Source of the DNA: Streptomyces litmocidini
GTDB lineage: Bacteria > Actinomycetota > Actinomycetes > Streptomycetales > Streptomycetaceae
Length of the DNA stretch: 64,000 nucleotides
Direction: 5' to 3'
Assembly (NCBI RefSeq): GCF_014649755.1
Contig: NZ_BMTQ01000005.1
Coordinates: 523,761 to 587,760 of the forward strand
Shown in pieces: positions 52,710 to 61,003 of the stretch. Numbering within the stretch: position 1 is the stretch's first letter; each line of letters begins with the position of its first letter. The position numbers were made by a program, and so were the translations under genes. The notes beneath the pieces are model-generated. The model was not told where the DNA came from. It did not search any database and saw only the letters and a program-made list of their open reading frames with translations.

Positions 52710-54899
52710 TTACTGGACGCTGTTGCGGGCGTCAGTCAGGTCGCTGAGGCGCCATCCGCGACCGCGCTTGGCGCCGCGCTGTACGTTCGCCACGGGCACC
52801 TCCACGCCGAGGGCGTCGAGGCGGGCCTTGACGAGCGTTCCGGCTCGGGTGGCGTAGGCGGTGTCTCCCTCTTCGTCGCCCCTGGCGAACTCGACGTCCA
52901 CGCCGGCGAGGTAGGCGAACGCCTCCGCTCGGGACAGGTCGCCCTCGCCGGTGGCGGTCGCGGCCTTGATCAGGTGGTCGAGCAGGTCGGGTTCACGCTC
53001 GGCCTGGACGGCGGTGCCCTTGCCGGTGGGGCCGCCGGCCGCCATGGAGATGCCGGTCTCCTTGGCCAGCTGGTCCTCGATCGGGTCCGCGCAGTGGCCA
53101 GGGGCCCTGCCGATGGCCTGCCGCAGGTCGAGGCCGGCCTTGGCGGCCTTGCGCAGGTCGCCGTTCTCGACGTCGACGAAGAGGCTGCGGGCCTCGATGA
53201 AGCCGGTGTCGGGGGTGGTGAGCCAGCCGCGGCCCCGGGTCGCCTTGCTGTTGGGGATCTCGCTGGCGTCGTAGCCGTCACCGGCCGCGCCGTCGCCGAG
53301 GATGGCGTTGGAGGCGGCGGCGGACTCGACGCGCATGGCCCACTTGCCAGCGCAGTTGCCGCGAAGCCGAGAGGGGACGACGTCGACCTTCGGCGCCTGG
53401 GTGGCGAGGACGAGGACGATGCCGACCGCGGCGCCGACGGCGGCGATCTGGGCAAGGAGTTCGACGATCTCCTCGGCGTGCTGGCCGTTGAGGCCGCCCT
53501 TGACGGTGTAGGTGGCGAGCTCGTCGACGATGACGAGCTCGATCCCACCGAGCTCCTCCAGCAGCTCTTCGGTGGCCTTGGAGACACCGAGATCGACGAG
53601 GATCTCCGTGCGCCGCTCCAGCTCGACGGCGAGGATCTTGAGGAACTGCAGGAGCCGTTCGGGGTTGCGGCGGACGAAGGTGTCGAGGCTGCCAGCGATG
53701 CCGACGTACTCGCCGGTGCCCTTGCCGTCGAAGAGGCGAACACGGATGCGGGGGTCGAGCATGGCGCCGACGAGGATGTTGGCGACGGCCATGCCCTTGC
53801 CGGAGCGGGTGGTGCCGCCGACGAGCAGCGAGTAGTCGGAGATGGTGGCCAGGATGATCGAGCCACGCTTGTCGAAGCCGAGGGGCAGGCCGTCGCGCCA
53901 GGCGTTGACCTTGCCGTCGGTGCCGATGAGTGGGTTGGGGATGGCCCGGCCGAACGGGTCGGTCATGGACACCCACAGGCTGAGGTGGTCCTCCCGGCCT
54001 TCGTCGCGGATGTCCATCTGGTGGCGGGGGATGCCGAGGGCGGAGGCGAGGGGCTTGGTCTTCTTGCGGACGTCGTCGACGGTGACGCTGCCGGTGACTT
54101 CGATGTGGACGAGCCAGGCCTTGCCGTCCTGGATGACGGGGCTGCGGAAGACGACGGCCTGGTCGGCCTTGATGATGCCGGCTTCACGGAAGGCCCGGTC
54201 GATCATGTCGTCGGTCATGCGGTCGCCGTCGCCGATCTTGGCGGTGCGGTCGGTGTAGACCTGCCCGTTGTCGGTGCGGCGGCCCATGAGGGCGAAGGCG
54301 ACGAGAGCGGAGCCGGTGGCGAGGATCCCGCCGGGCGACCCGATCAGGTACAGGCCGGTGGCTTCGGCTGCCGCTATCGGGGCGAGGGCGACGGCTCCGC
54401 GCAGGGCCCGCTTGGTGCGGGCTTCGGCGCGGGCCTTCTTGTAGCCGGCCATCGCCGACACGGACGCGGTCGAGGCCTTGTCCATGTCGCCGCGGCGCTT
54501 GTCCTTCTCCTTGCCGGGGATGAGGCGCTTGTCGTGGGCCCACTTGGCCGTCTTGTAGGCCTGGTGGGCGCGGGCGGCTTCGTGCTTGGCGACCGCGACG
54601 TGGACGCCTTCGACGCCCTGGACCCAGGTGAAGGTGCGGCGCAGGCCGCGGCCGATCTGGGAGGCGTGGCCGTGCTCGGTGGTCTGCCGACGGACCCAGC
54701 GGCGGAACGCGCGGGTGGAGTTCAGGCGGGCGGCGCCGCTGCGGTTCTTCCAGCCGCTGCTGCTGCGCGTCCAGTCGGGAACGAGCGGCAGGTCCGCCAT
54801 CGGGTCCGGGGCGGGCTCCTTGTAGGTGGCCCCGTAGTTGGCGATCAGGCGGTCCCACTCGGGGTCGGGGGTGGCGCCGGGAAGGGTCTCGATGGTCAC
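52710..54899 (-). CDS. FtsK/SpoIIIE-type DNA translocase (Tra-like)
   Basis: 729 residues. Two membrane segments lie at ~168-207. The motor carries Walker A GGTTRSGKG (~361-369) and Walker B L-V-I-V-D-E (~455-460). This is the layout of Streptomyces conjugation proteins (TraB/Tra) that move double-stranded DNA between mycelial cells, but also of phage-borne FtsK proteins. It is followed by an SpdB-like gene at a 17-bp distance. The C-terminal ~100 residues show no clear γ-like DNA-binding domain. Confidence 0.9.
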   Translation of the reverse strand: MTIETLPGATPDPEWDRLIANYGATYKEPAPDPMADLPLVPDWTRSSSGWKNRSGAARLNSTRAFRRWVRRQTTEHGHASQIGRGLRRTFTWVQGVEGVHVAVAKHEAARAHQAYKTAKWAHDKRLIPGKEKDKRRGDMDKASTASVSAMAGYKKARAEARTKRALRGAVALAPIAAAEATGLYLIGSPGGILATGSALVAFALMGRRTDNGQVYTDRTAKIGDGDRMTDDMIDRAFREAGIIKADQAVVFRSPVIQDGKAWLVHIEVTGSVTVDDVRKKTKPLASALGIPRHQMDIRDEGREDHLSLWVSMTDPFGRAIPNPLIGTDGKVNAWRDGLPLGFDKRGSIILATISDYSLLVGGTTRSGKGMAVANILVGAMLDPRIRVRLFDGKGTGEYVGIAGSLDTFVRRNPERLLQFLKILAVELERRTEILVDLGVSKATEELLEELGGIELVIVDELATYTVKGGLNGQHAEEIVELLAQIAAVGAAVGIVLVLATQAPKVDVVPSRLRGNCAGKWAMRVESAAASNAILGDGAAGDGYDASEIPNSKATRGRGWLTTPDTGFIEARSLFVDVENGDLRKAAKAGLDLRQAIGRAPGHCADPIEDQLAKETGISMAAGGPTGKGTAVQAEREPDLLDHLIKAATATGEGDLSRAEAFAYLAGVDVEFARGDEEGDTAYATRAGTLVKARLDALGVEVPVANVQRGAKRGRGWRLSDLTDARNSVQ

Positions 54900-54916
54900 G
54901 GCTGCTCCTCAGTTCC

Positions 54917-56098
54917 TCAGTGGCTTCCGTTGACGACGGCGAACTTGCGCCCGGTGTCGGCGGCGACGGCCTTGGCGATGGGGTGGAACGGCAGGGCGTC
55001 ACCCTTGGTCCGGCGGTGCGGCGGGGGCTGCCTGCGGGCGCCCTTCGCGGGGGTCTTTTCGGGGTTGTTCTCGGTCCCCTTCTTCGACAGGGGGAGATCG
55101 GTAACGACCTGCGGCTTCTTGACCTTGCTGAGGGCCATCGAGGGCGGCGTCGGCAGCACGTAGACGGGCGTCGACGAGACGGCCTCGGCGGGGCGCCGCA
55201 AGAGAGCGAGGATGCGCTGCCGGATCGTCTTGGAGTCGAGCTGCACCGGCACCTGGGCGGCGGCGAGAGAGGCCGCGGACTGAACCGCGTAGGCGTGGAG
55301 CTTGGGTGTCATCCACGAGTCGCTGCTGCCGTGGACGATGCTCCATGCCTGCGTCCACGCGTCTTCCGCTTTGAGGCTTCCGAAGGGGGCGGCGGACATC
55401 AGTCGGTCGGCGACGTCGGCGACGGTCTTGTGGTGCCGGCGGCGCTTCCGGTCGTGCTTGGCCCGCTCCTTCTCATCGGCTCGCTTCCGCGGATCGCTCG
55501 CGGCGGCGGTGAGAGTGAGGACCCACTGGCGGACTTCGAAGAACAGCGGCCCGAGCATGGTGACGGCGGCGAGTCCGATGGCCGCGGCCTGGGCGCTGGA
55601 GGCGCTGACGCCGTGCTCGGTGAGGCTGAGTCCGTAGCTGTAGTTGACGTTGGCGGCGAACGCGGCGGCCGACAGGGACAGGGCCCGCAGCAGCCAGCGC
55701 ACCCAGGCGGGCAGCTTCCGCTCGTCGGCGTAGGCGACACCGGCGGCCATGACCCAGGCGGCGCCTTCCACGGCCGGGCCGATGGGCAGCAGCATCCAGT
55801 GGATGGCGGCGAAGTGCAGGATCTGGGCGGGCAGGGACGCGAGGGCCGACATGCTGACGAGGCCGAGGGTGCCCTTGCGGTACACGTTGCCGGGGGTGAG
55901 GGTCTTCTCCCGCTTGGCGGCGCGGGCGGCGCGGCGCTGCGCTCGGTCTCGTCGGGCCTGGGTCTTCTCCTGCCGCTGCTCTTCGCGGTCCTTACGGCGC
56001 TCGTCGCGGCGCAGCTTCGCGTCGAACGCCCGGTCCTCTCGGCGTTCCCTGGCGTCCGCGGCCCGGTCGGTGCGGCGCTCCTCGTGCCAGCTGCTCAT
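54917..56098 (-). CDS. SpdB-like spread protein (DUF2637-type)
   Basis: 393 residues. A very charged, Arg/Lys/Glu-rich N terminus (~1-65) is followed by four membrane helices (~78-210) with NVNYSYGLSLTEHG, then a soluble C terminus. It matches SpdB/DUF2637 proteins encoded beside tra in Streptomyces plasmids and AICEs, which support intramycelial spreading. Confidence 0.85.
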   Translation of the reverse strand: MSSWHEERRTDRAADARERREDRAFDAKLRRDERRKDREEQRQEKTQARRDRAQRRAARAAKREKTLTPGNVYRKGTLGLVSMSALASLPAQILHFAAIHWMLLPIGPAVEGAAWVMAAGVAYADERKLPAWVRWLLRALSLSAAAFAANVNYSYGLSLTEHGVSASSAQAAAIGLAAVTMLGPLFFEVRQWVLTLTAAASDPRKRADEKERAKHDRKRRRHHKTVADVADRLMSAAPFGSLKAEDAWTQAWSIVHGSSDSWMTPKLHAYAVQSAASLAAAQVPVQLDSKTIRQRILALLRRPAEAVSSTPVYVLPTPPSMALSKVKKPQVVTDLPLSKKGTENNPEKTPAKGARRQPPPHRRTKGDALPFHPIAKAVAADTGRKFAVVNGSH

Positions 56099-56129
56099 GG
56101 ATACTGCGTCCTTTCGGGGGCTCGGAAGG

Positions 56130-56339
56130 TCAGGCGGTGGCGGGCTTGGGCTGGGGCCGGTACTTGAGCCAGGCGATGACGCCGGCGAGGAGGTAGACGG
56201 GGCCGGGGATGACAGCGAGGACCGCGGCGAGCCCGGAGGCGGCGAGAGTGACGGGGGCGATCGCAGCAGGCCACATGCCGACGGCGATCAGGAAGGCGAC
56301 GAATGCGGCGAGCGCGAGGACGGCGGGGCGGCGCAGCAT
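56130..56339 (-). CDS. Small membrane protein (SpdA/SpdB3-like)
   Basis: 69 residues, two helices (L-A-L-A-A-F-V-A-F-L-I-A-V-G-M-W and V-Y-L-L-A-G-V-I-A-W). Position before spdB suggests a spreading protein. Confidence 0.68.
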   Translation of the reverse strand: MLRRPAVLALAAFVAFLIAVGMWPAAIAPVTLAASGLAAVLAVIPGPVYLLAGVIAWLKYRPQPKPATA

Positions 56340-56393
56340 GAGAGTTCTCCTTGGTGGCGGTCCCTGGTTCGGCGGGACCGTGGACGGATTCGG

Positions 56394-56948
56394 TTACCGA
56401 GTGGCGGCGGTGGTGAGGGCGTCAAGCGCAGGCCACAGGCGGTCGTCGCGGCCCCAGACGGGGTCGTAGATGTTGATGACGGCGCCGTGCTGTCGCAGCT
56501 CGCGGAGGGCCCGGTGGCCGATCCCCCGCCAGTTGGAGTGGATGTAGTCGCGGCGCCACCGCCAACCGCCGACCGTGGTGTACGGGCGGCCGTTGCCTTC
56601 GGTGAGCACGTGCTGCTTCTCCGGCCAGCCGCGGATCACGGTGAGCCCCTGACCATGGAGGCCGAGGAGCCGGCCGAGGAGCGGGTTGTGGTCGTGGACG
56701 ACGCCCTCGACCCAGGCCCGCTGCCGGTAGCCGCCGCCGGTCTCCCCGGGCTGGGAGCCGGTGGTGACGAACCCGGCACGGTTCAGGGCGACCATCGTCG
56801 GCACCAGGTGGCGAGCACCGTCCGTCTCCTCGTCGCCGAACTCGTCGGCCAGGTAGCCGGGCCAGGACGGGACCCGCCCCTCCAGCCAGTCGGCCATGTT
56901 CTGACCGAGGTCGCCGATCGTGCAGGCGCCGTGCCACACGGTGCCCAT
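56394..56948 (-). CDS. DUF6919-like protein
   Basis: 184 residues. It has the W-L-E-G-R-V-P-S-W-P-G-Y-L-A-D-E-F start and a H-D-H-N-P-L-L motif common to a small family found in Streptomyces elements and plasmids. The function is unknown. Confidence 0.78.
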   Translation of the reverse strand: MGTVWHGACTIGDLGQNMADWLEGRVPSWPGYLADEFGDEETDGARHLVPTMVALNRAGFVTTGSQPGETGGGYRQRAWVEGVVHDHNPLLGRLLGLHGQGLTVIRGWPEKQHVLTEGNGRPYTTVGGWRWRRDYIHSNWRGIGHRALRELRQHGAVINIYDPVWGRDDRLWPALDALTTAATR

Positions 56949-57079
56949 CAGGAATCCTCCGTCTGCGGGATGTAGTCGGGGTCGATCGAGGCGGACTCGG
57001 CGCACTTCACGCAGTCCGGGGGGCAGTCGGGCTCCGGGTCGGCGGGCTGGCTGGACTTGAAGCGGTCGAACAGGCCCAT
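56948..57079 (-). CDS. Very small Cys-rich protein
   Basis: 43 residues (ATG 57079, TGA 56948). Its C-P-P-D-C-V-K-C motif could bind a metal. It overlaps the DUF6919 start (ATGA-type). Confidence 0.6.
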   Translation of the reverse strand: MGLFDRFKSSQPADPEPDCPPDCVKCAESASIDPDYIPQTEDS

Positions 57080-57097
57080 GACGGGGCTCCTTTCGGG

Positions 57098-57301
57098 TCA
57101 GTCCTGGTGGGTGGGGGCGGCCTCGGGCTGGGTGTCGGGGAGCATCGCCACGATCCGGAAGGCGGCCCAGGTGATGACGGCACCGGTCATGAGTCCGGCC
57201 TGGATCTCGGTGATGTCAGCGGCCTGGGCGAGGACCGGGGCCAGGTACAGGCCGATCAGGGACAGGCCGAGGACGGCGAAGACGGAGATGGCGAGGCGCA
57301 C
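57098..57301 (-). CDS. Small membrane protein
   Basis: 67 residues, two hydrophobic segments (~3-28 and ~37-53), then a short acidic/Gln-rich tail. Confidence 0.65.
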   Translation of the reverse strand: MRLAISVFAVLGLSLIGLYLAPVLAQAADITEIQAGLMTGAVITWAAFRIVAMLPDTQPEAAPTHQD

Positions 57302-57310
57302 AGCGGGCTC

Positions 57311-57469
57311 CTACTGGTGATCGCGGATGTCACGGGCGATGACGATGGCGGCGTCGAGGACCGCGTCGAACTGCATGTCGGTCTCCGGGGTGCCACCGGC
57401 CTGCTGCTCGGCGACGAGAACGGCGAGGCCCTCAGCCGCGAGGGCGAGCGCCTGGTCGGGGGTGACCAT
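57311..57469 (-). CDS. Small acidic protein
   Basis: 52 residues, helical (L-A-L-A-A-E-G-L-A-V-L-V-A-E-Q-Q-A), no recognised domain. Confidence 0.6.
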   Translation of the reverse strand: MVTPDQALALAAEGLAVLVAEQQAGGTPETDMQFDAVLDAAIVIARDIRDHQ

Positions 57470-57492
57470 GGCTGGGGCTCCTTCGGGTCAGG

Positions 57493-57792
57493 TCAGAACC
57501 AGCGGCGCTTCGCCGGCGGCGGGGCAGCGATCTGCTTCTGCCGGTCGGCGGCCTGCTGGTGTCGGTCGCGGCGGTTCAGGGCGGCGTCACGCCTCTTGAC
57601 GGCCTCGGCCGCGGTGTCGGGGTCGTGGTAGTCGGTGCCGGGCCGCCCGTAGACGTCGGCAGTCATCTGGTACTTCTGGGCTTCCTGGTCTGCGGCGTAG
57701 GCCTGCTTGCGGGAGATGTCGGCCTGACGGGCGGCTGCGGCCCGGGTGTAGCTCTGCTCGGGGGTCTCGGCCTGTCGGCGGCTGAAGCGCAC
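57493..57792 (-). CDS. Coiled-coil basic protein
   Basis: 99 residues. The middle half is an Arg/Ala/Gln-rich helix (AAARQADISRKQAYAADQEA); the end is basic. This type is repeatedly found in the early genes of Streptomyces elements. Confidence 0.65.
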   Translation of the reverse strand: MRFSRRQAETPEQSYTRAAAARQADISRKQAYAADQEAQKYQMTADVYGRPGTDYHDPDTAAEAVKRRDAALNRRDRHQQAADRQKQIAAPPPAKRRWF

Positions 57793-57805
57793 GAGGATGT
57801 TCCTT

Positions 57806-58039
57806 TCAGGCCGCGGCGGGCTGGGTGAGGTCGGCGAGCTCGTCGAGGAGCCGCGGCCCGTCGGGGGTGGACTCGTCGATCCGGGCGGCCAGGTACTCGG
57901 CGGACAGCTGGTCGAGGACGTTGCCGGTCCGGACGGCCGTCAGGTAGTCGGCGACGATGCCGGCGCGGATACCGGCCTCGATCTCGGCGAGCTGCTGCTC
58001 GGACGGGCCGTCGGACGGGATCAGGGCGAGAGCGGGCAT
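57806..58039 (-). CDS. Hypothetical protein
   Basis: 77 residues. It has P-S-E-Q-Q-L-A-E-I-E-A-G-I-R-A-G-I and a terminal helix; no domain recognised. Confidence 0.6.
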   Translation of the reverse strand: MPALALIPSDGPSEQQLAEIEAGIRAGIVADYLTAVRTGNVLDQLSAEYLAARIDESTPDGPRLLDELADLTQPAAA

Positions 58040-58137
58040 GGCGAATCTCCTCGTGGCAGAGGTGCGGGAAAGGGGTGGTGGAGCGCCGGGGCCGGCGGGC
58101 GGGGGATGGACTGCTGGCCCCGGCAGTAGAGGGGGTG

Positions 58138-58275
58138 CTAGCGCTGCGCCTGGACCTCGAGGCGGGCCTTCTCGGCGGCCTCGGCGTCGGCGGCGGCCTG
58201 CATGGCGGCCTCGATGCGCTGCTGGGCGAGAGCGTCAGCGGCCTGCTGCTCGGCGATGTCCGACACGGCGATCAC
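58138..58275 (-). CDS. Very small helical protein
   Basis: 45 residues, Ala/Gln/Glu-rich single helix. GTG 58275 overlaps the upstream gene's stop by 3 bases. Confidence 0.55.
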   Translation of the reverse strand: MIAVSDIAEQQAADALAQQRIEAAMQAAADAEAAEKARLEVQAQR

Positions 58276-58487
58276 CGGGCCTGGGTGGCTTCGATGGCGG
58301 CGACCAGACGACGGAGCCGCATGTGGAGCGAGGTCGAGGCCCGAAGCATCTCAGCCGGGTTGTGGATGTTCGCGCCAGCGGTCTCGGCGAGGACCTCGCG
58401 GGCCCGCTCGACCACCCGGTCGAGCGGCAGCGGCGGTCCGGGGACGTCCATCGACGGGTCGTACAGGGGGCGGGTGAACTCGTCCAT
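58272..58487 (-). CDS. Small helical protein
   Basis: 71 residues. A terminal helix contains L-R-A-S-T-S-L-H-M-R-L-R-R-L-V-A-A. Its start overlaps the next gene's stop by one base. Confidence 0.6.
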   Translation of the reverse strand: MDEFTRPLYDPSMDVPGPPLPLDRVVERAREVLAETAGANIHNPAEMLRASTSLHMRLRRLVAAIEATQAR

Positions 58488-58660
58488 CAGGCGGCCCTCC
58501 CCTGCCGGCCGCGGGGGCTGACGTAGGAAGCGGCGGCGTGCGCGGCCTTGTCGGCCTCGGACATCTCGACGACGAACGGGCCGCGGCCGATCTTCTTGCC
58601 GACGACGATCCGGCGACGCTGCGGGGCGACGGTGGCGGCCTCGACCGCGGGGGCGGTCAC
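58487..58660 (-). CDS. Small basic protein
   Basis: 57 residues, GTG 58660, basic (RRRIVVGKKIGR). The start overlaps the previous stop by 4 bp. Confidence 0.6.
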   Translation of the reverse strand: MTAPAVEAATVAPQRRRIVVGKKIGRGPFVVEMSEADKAAHAAASYVSPRGRQGRAA

Positions 58661-58947
58661 TTCGCACCGTCGTTCTCGTGAATCGCGCTGATGAGGCGGC
58701 CGACGAGCGAGCGGACCATGACGTCGCGCTCGGCGGCGGACCGGCCCTTCGGCAGGTGCAGGCTGATCCCGCCATCACGACGCTGGACCGCCGCGCCGTA
58801 GAAGCCGGCGTCCGTGATCGACGAGTCGACGATCTGGGCGTTCGACGACGCCAGCAGCTCCGGCAGCGGGGCCGAGAGGAGGCGGTCGACGGTGAGGGGG
58901 GCGGCGGGGCTGTTCCCGCAGGTACGAGTAGGTACAGTGGTGCTCAT
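58657..58947 (-). CDS. First gene of the early minus-strand operon
   Basis: 96 residues. It ends V-R-S-L-V-G-R-L-I-S-A-I-H-E-N-D-G-A-K and has no known fold. ATG 58947 with AAGGAG 8 bp upstream. It is divergent from the plus-strand genes and leads a run of at least seven overlapping small genes down to 56 kb. Confidence 0.68.
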   Translation of the reverse strand: MSTTVPTRTCGNSPAAPLTVDRLLSAPLPELLASSNAQIVDSSITDAGFYGAAVQRRDGGISLHLPKGRSAAERDVMVRSLVGRLISAIHENDGAK

Positions 58948-59054
58948 AGGTTGGACTCCTTGGTCAAGAAGGGTCTGAACCTCGCCCCGTTCGGTGTTCC
59001 AGCACCGGCGGGGCTTTTTCATGCCCTGGCCTTGCGGCCCGGTGAGACCTATAG

Positions 59055-59123
59055 TTGCAACATGACGCTTCAATTGCAAGCGGTCGCACGAAACGGCCGC
59101 AGACGAGTCGCACTGGGTTGCAA
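59055..59123. promoter_or_regulatory. TTGCAA repeats in the divergent control region
   Basis: TTGCAA (self-palindromic) occurs at 59055-59060, 59074-59079 and 59118-59123. It lies between the divergent early minus operon and plus-strand genes, and the third copy sits within the larger palindrome GGTTGCAACC. Likely regulator binding sites. Confidence 0.45.
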
Positions 59124-59145
59124 CCTGGTGTGGGAAACTGCCGAG

Positions 59146-59418
59146 ATGACGGACGAGGAGCGAGCGGCGCAGGAAGCCGCCATGCGGGAGCTGGAAGCGC
59201 TCGACGCCAAGTTCCTGGCGACCGAGAAGGCCCACCAAGAAGCCAGGGACGCCCTGCACCAGGCGATCATCAGCAATCTGATGAGCCGAACTCTCACCCC
59301 TACGCAGGTATCCACGAGCACTCACTACGACCGAGTGCACGTGGGCCGCATCGCCCGTGCCGGCGGGGTTCCCCCACTGCGCAAGCGCACTGTGCGCCCT
59401 CTGCAGGACGAGAGCTGA
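59146..59418 (+). CDS. Small helical protein with HTH-like end
   Basis: 90 residues from ATG 59146; an ATG at 59062 would give 118 but covers the TTGCAA sites. A long Glu-rich helix (MTDEERAAQEAAMRELEALD) is followed by T-P-T-Q-V-S-T-S-T-H-Y-D-R-V-H-V-G-R-I-A-R, which looks like a helix-turn-helix end. It may be a regulator of the divergent region. Confidence 0.68.
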   Translation: MTDEERAAQEAAMRELEALDAKFLATEKAHQEARDALHQAIISNLMSRTLTPTQVSTSTHYDRVHVGRIARAGGVPPLRKRTVRPLQDES

Positions 59419-59515
59419 GTCGATCGCCATGCCGCTACGGAACTGCGTACAGATCCTGTGACGGCAGGCTGATCGCCGCTCACTCACACCTCACTCACAT
59501 TCACAGGGGGACGCG

Positions 59516-61003
59516 ATGGCGGACCGCGCGTTAGCGACGGACGAGTTCATTGCCGAACTGAAGCGCTGGCGGGATGTCCGCGGCCTGTCGCAGAAGGCGC
59601 TCGCGCAGCTGGTCGGGTACGCGCCGTCGTACATCTCGAAGGTGGAGAACGGCATGCTTTCGCCGTCGCGCGAGTTCGCCGCGCTCGCCGATCAGCACCT
59701 TCAGGCCGGCGGTGCAATCCGGCGAGCTTTCCAGGCGCTCGGCGCGAAGCCGAAGGCCGAGGTTCCCCGCCTGGCCCCGGCGCCCGACCCACTGTCGAGC
59801 CTGATCGTCGAGCACGAGGACACGTCGCTGCACTACGACGGTCGCGTCTACCGGGCCACGCAGCGACGCCGGCTGTTCAACGGCGGCTCCGAGCCGATCA
59901 CCAGCTACCTGATCCGCATCAGCGTTGACCGCTACCCGGGCGACCCGGAGCGGTCGAACCAGCACTACCGCGAGAACCCGCTGACCTGGGAGGAGATCCA
60001 GCTCAGCGCGAGCGTCGACGGCGAGCCGATCGGCTGGCGGGTGCAGCACGACCGGGACGCGTTCAAGGAGCTCTGGCTGCTGTTCGAGAACGAGGACGGC
60101 CGCTACCCGCTGTACCCGGGCGAGTCGGCGTGGCTGGAGTACAGCTACACCGTGTCCGACGCGAAGTGGGGCACCTGGTTCCAGCGCGCGGTTCGCCTGC
60201 CGACAAAGCGCCTGAGCGTCTCGCTGGACTTCCCGGCTGAGCTGGAGCCGGCCGTGTGGGGCACCGAGACGACGATGACCGCAACGGGCAACCCCTTCCG
60301 GAATCCGGTCCGTTCGGCCACGGAGGCTGGCCGACGCGTGTTCTCCTGGAGTACCGACGAACCACCACTACACGCCCGTTTCCGCCTTGAATGGAAGTTC
60401 CGGGCCAAAGCGATCAAGGAGACTCACCTGAGCACTGCTGACACGGCCAGCGGCCGCATGCGGGAGATCGGCATCGTCCAGGAGGGCGACCCGATCCTGA
60501 CGACCCCTGCCCGCCTGTTCTCCCTGCCGGACGAGGCCGAGGACGCCCGCCGAGTGGTCGCCGAACTGAACTCGGCCGCCGACCGTGCGGCAGGCGTCCA
60601 CAACTTCGGCAAGGGCATGGGGATCGCTGCTCCCCAGATCGGCATCAACCGTGCTGCCGCGATCATCCGCACCCCGGAGAGCGAGGCGATCACGCTGTTC
60701 AATCCTCGGATCGTCGAGGAGGCCGGCGGTTTTGACGAACAGTACGAGGGCTGCCTGTCGTTCTTCGATGTCCGCGGCATGGTGCCGCGTCCGATGTCGA
60801 TCAGCGTCGAGCACACGGACATCGACGGCACGCAACGCATCACGATCTTCGAGCGTGGCCATGCCCGGCTCGTCGCCCATGAGGTCGACCACCTGCACGG
60901 CCAGCTCTACCGGTCGAAGATGCGGCCGGGTGTTGAGCCGATTCCTGTATCGGAGTACCGAGGGACCGGCAGTCAGTGGACCTACCAGCCGGAGGGGCGA
61001 TGA
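59516..61003 (+). CDS. XRE HTH-peptide deformylase fusion protein
   Basis: 495 residues. Residues ~10-65 form a Cro/C1 HTH (G-L-S-Q-K-A-L-A-Q-L-V-G-Y-A-P-S-Y-I-S-K-V-E-N-G). Residues ~90-300 are a β-rich linker domain of unknown family. Residues ~315-475 form a full polypeptide deformylase with all catalytic motifs: GMGIAAPQ (Gln374), EGCLS (Cys413) and HEVDH (His455, Glu456, His459). Deformylases remove the formyl group from the initiator methionine. Here the catalytic core appears intact, so activity is plausible, and the HTH suggests DNA binding. The next gene begins in an ATGA overlap. Confidence 0.9.
   Translation: MADRALATDEFIAELKRWRDVRGLSQKALAQLVGYAPSYISKVENGMLSPSREFAALADQHLQAGGAIRRAFQALGAKPKAEVPRLAPAPDPLSSLIVEHEDTSLHYDGRVYRATQRRRLFNGGSEPITSYLIRISVDRYPGDPERSNQHYRENPLTWEEIQLSASVDGEPIGWRVQHDRDAFKELWLLFENEDGRYPLYPGESAWLEYSYTVSDAKWGTWFQRAVRLPTKRLSVSLDFPAELEPAVWGTETTMTATGNPFRNPVRSATEAGRRVFSWSTDEPPLHARFRLEWKFRAKAIKETHLSTADTASGRMREIGIVQEGDPILTTPARLFSLPDEAEDARRVVAELNSAADRAAGVHNFGKGMGIAAPQIGINRAAAIIRTPESEAITLFNPRIVEEAGGFDEQYEGCLSFFDVRGMVPRPMSISVEHTDIDGTQRITIFERGHARLVAHEVDHLHGQLYRSKMRPGVEPIPVSEYRGTGSQWTYQPEGR

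Noticed and set aside
52974..55163. Long plus-strand open frame opposite FtsK and SpdB
   Set aside because: It mirrors the coding strand with a skewed Gly/Val/Asp composition and no domains; the minus-strand proteins are well supported.
59062..59145. Upstream ATG start for the 90-residue protein
   Set aside because: It would place coding sequence over all three TTGCAA sites, and the extra residues have no conserved look.
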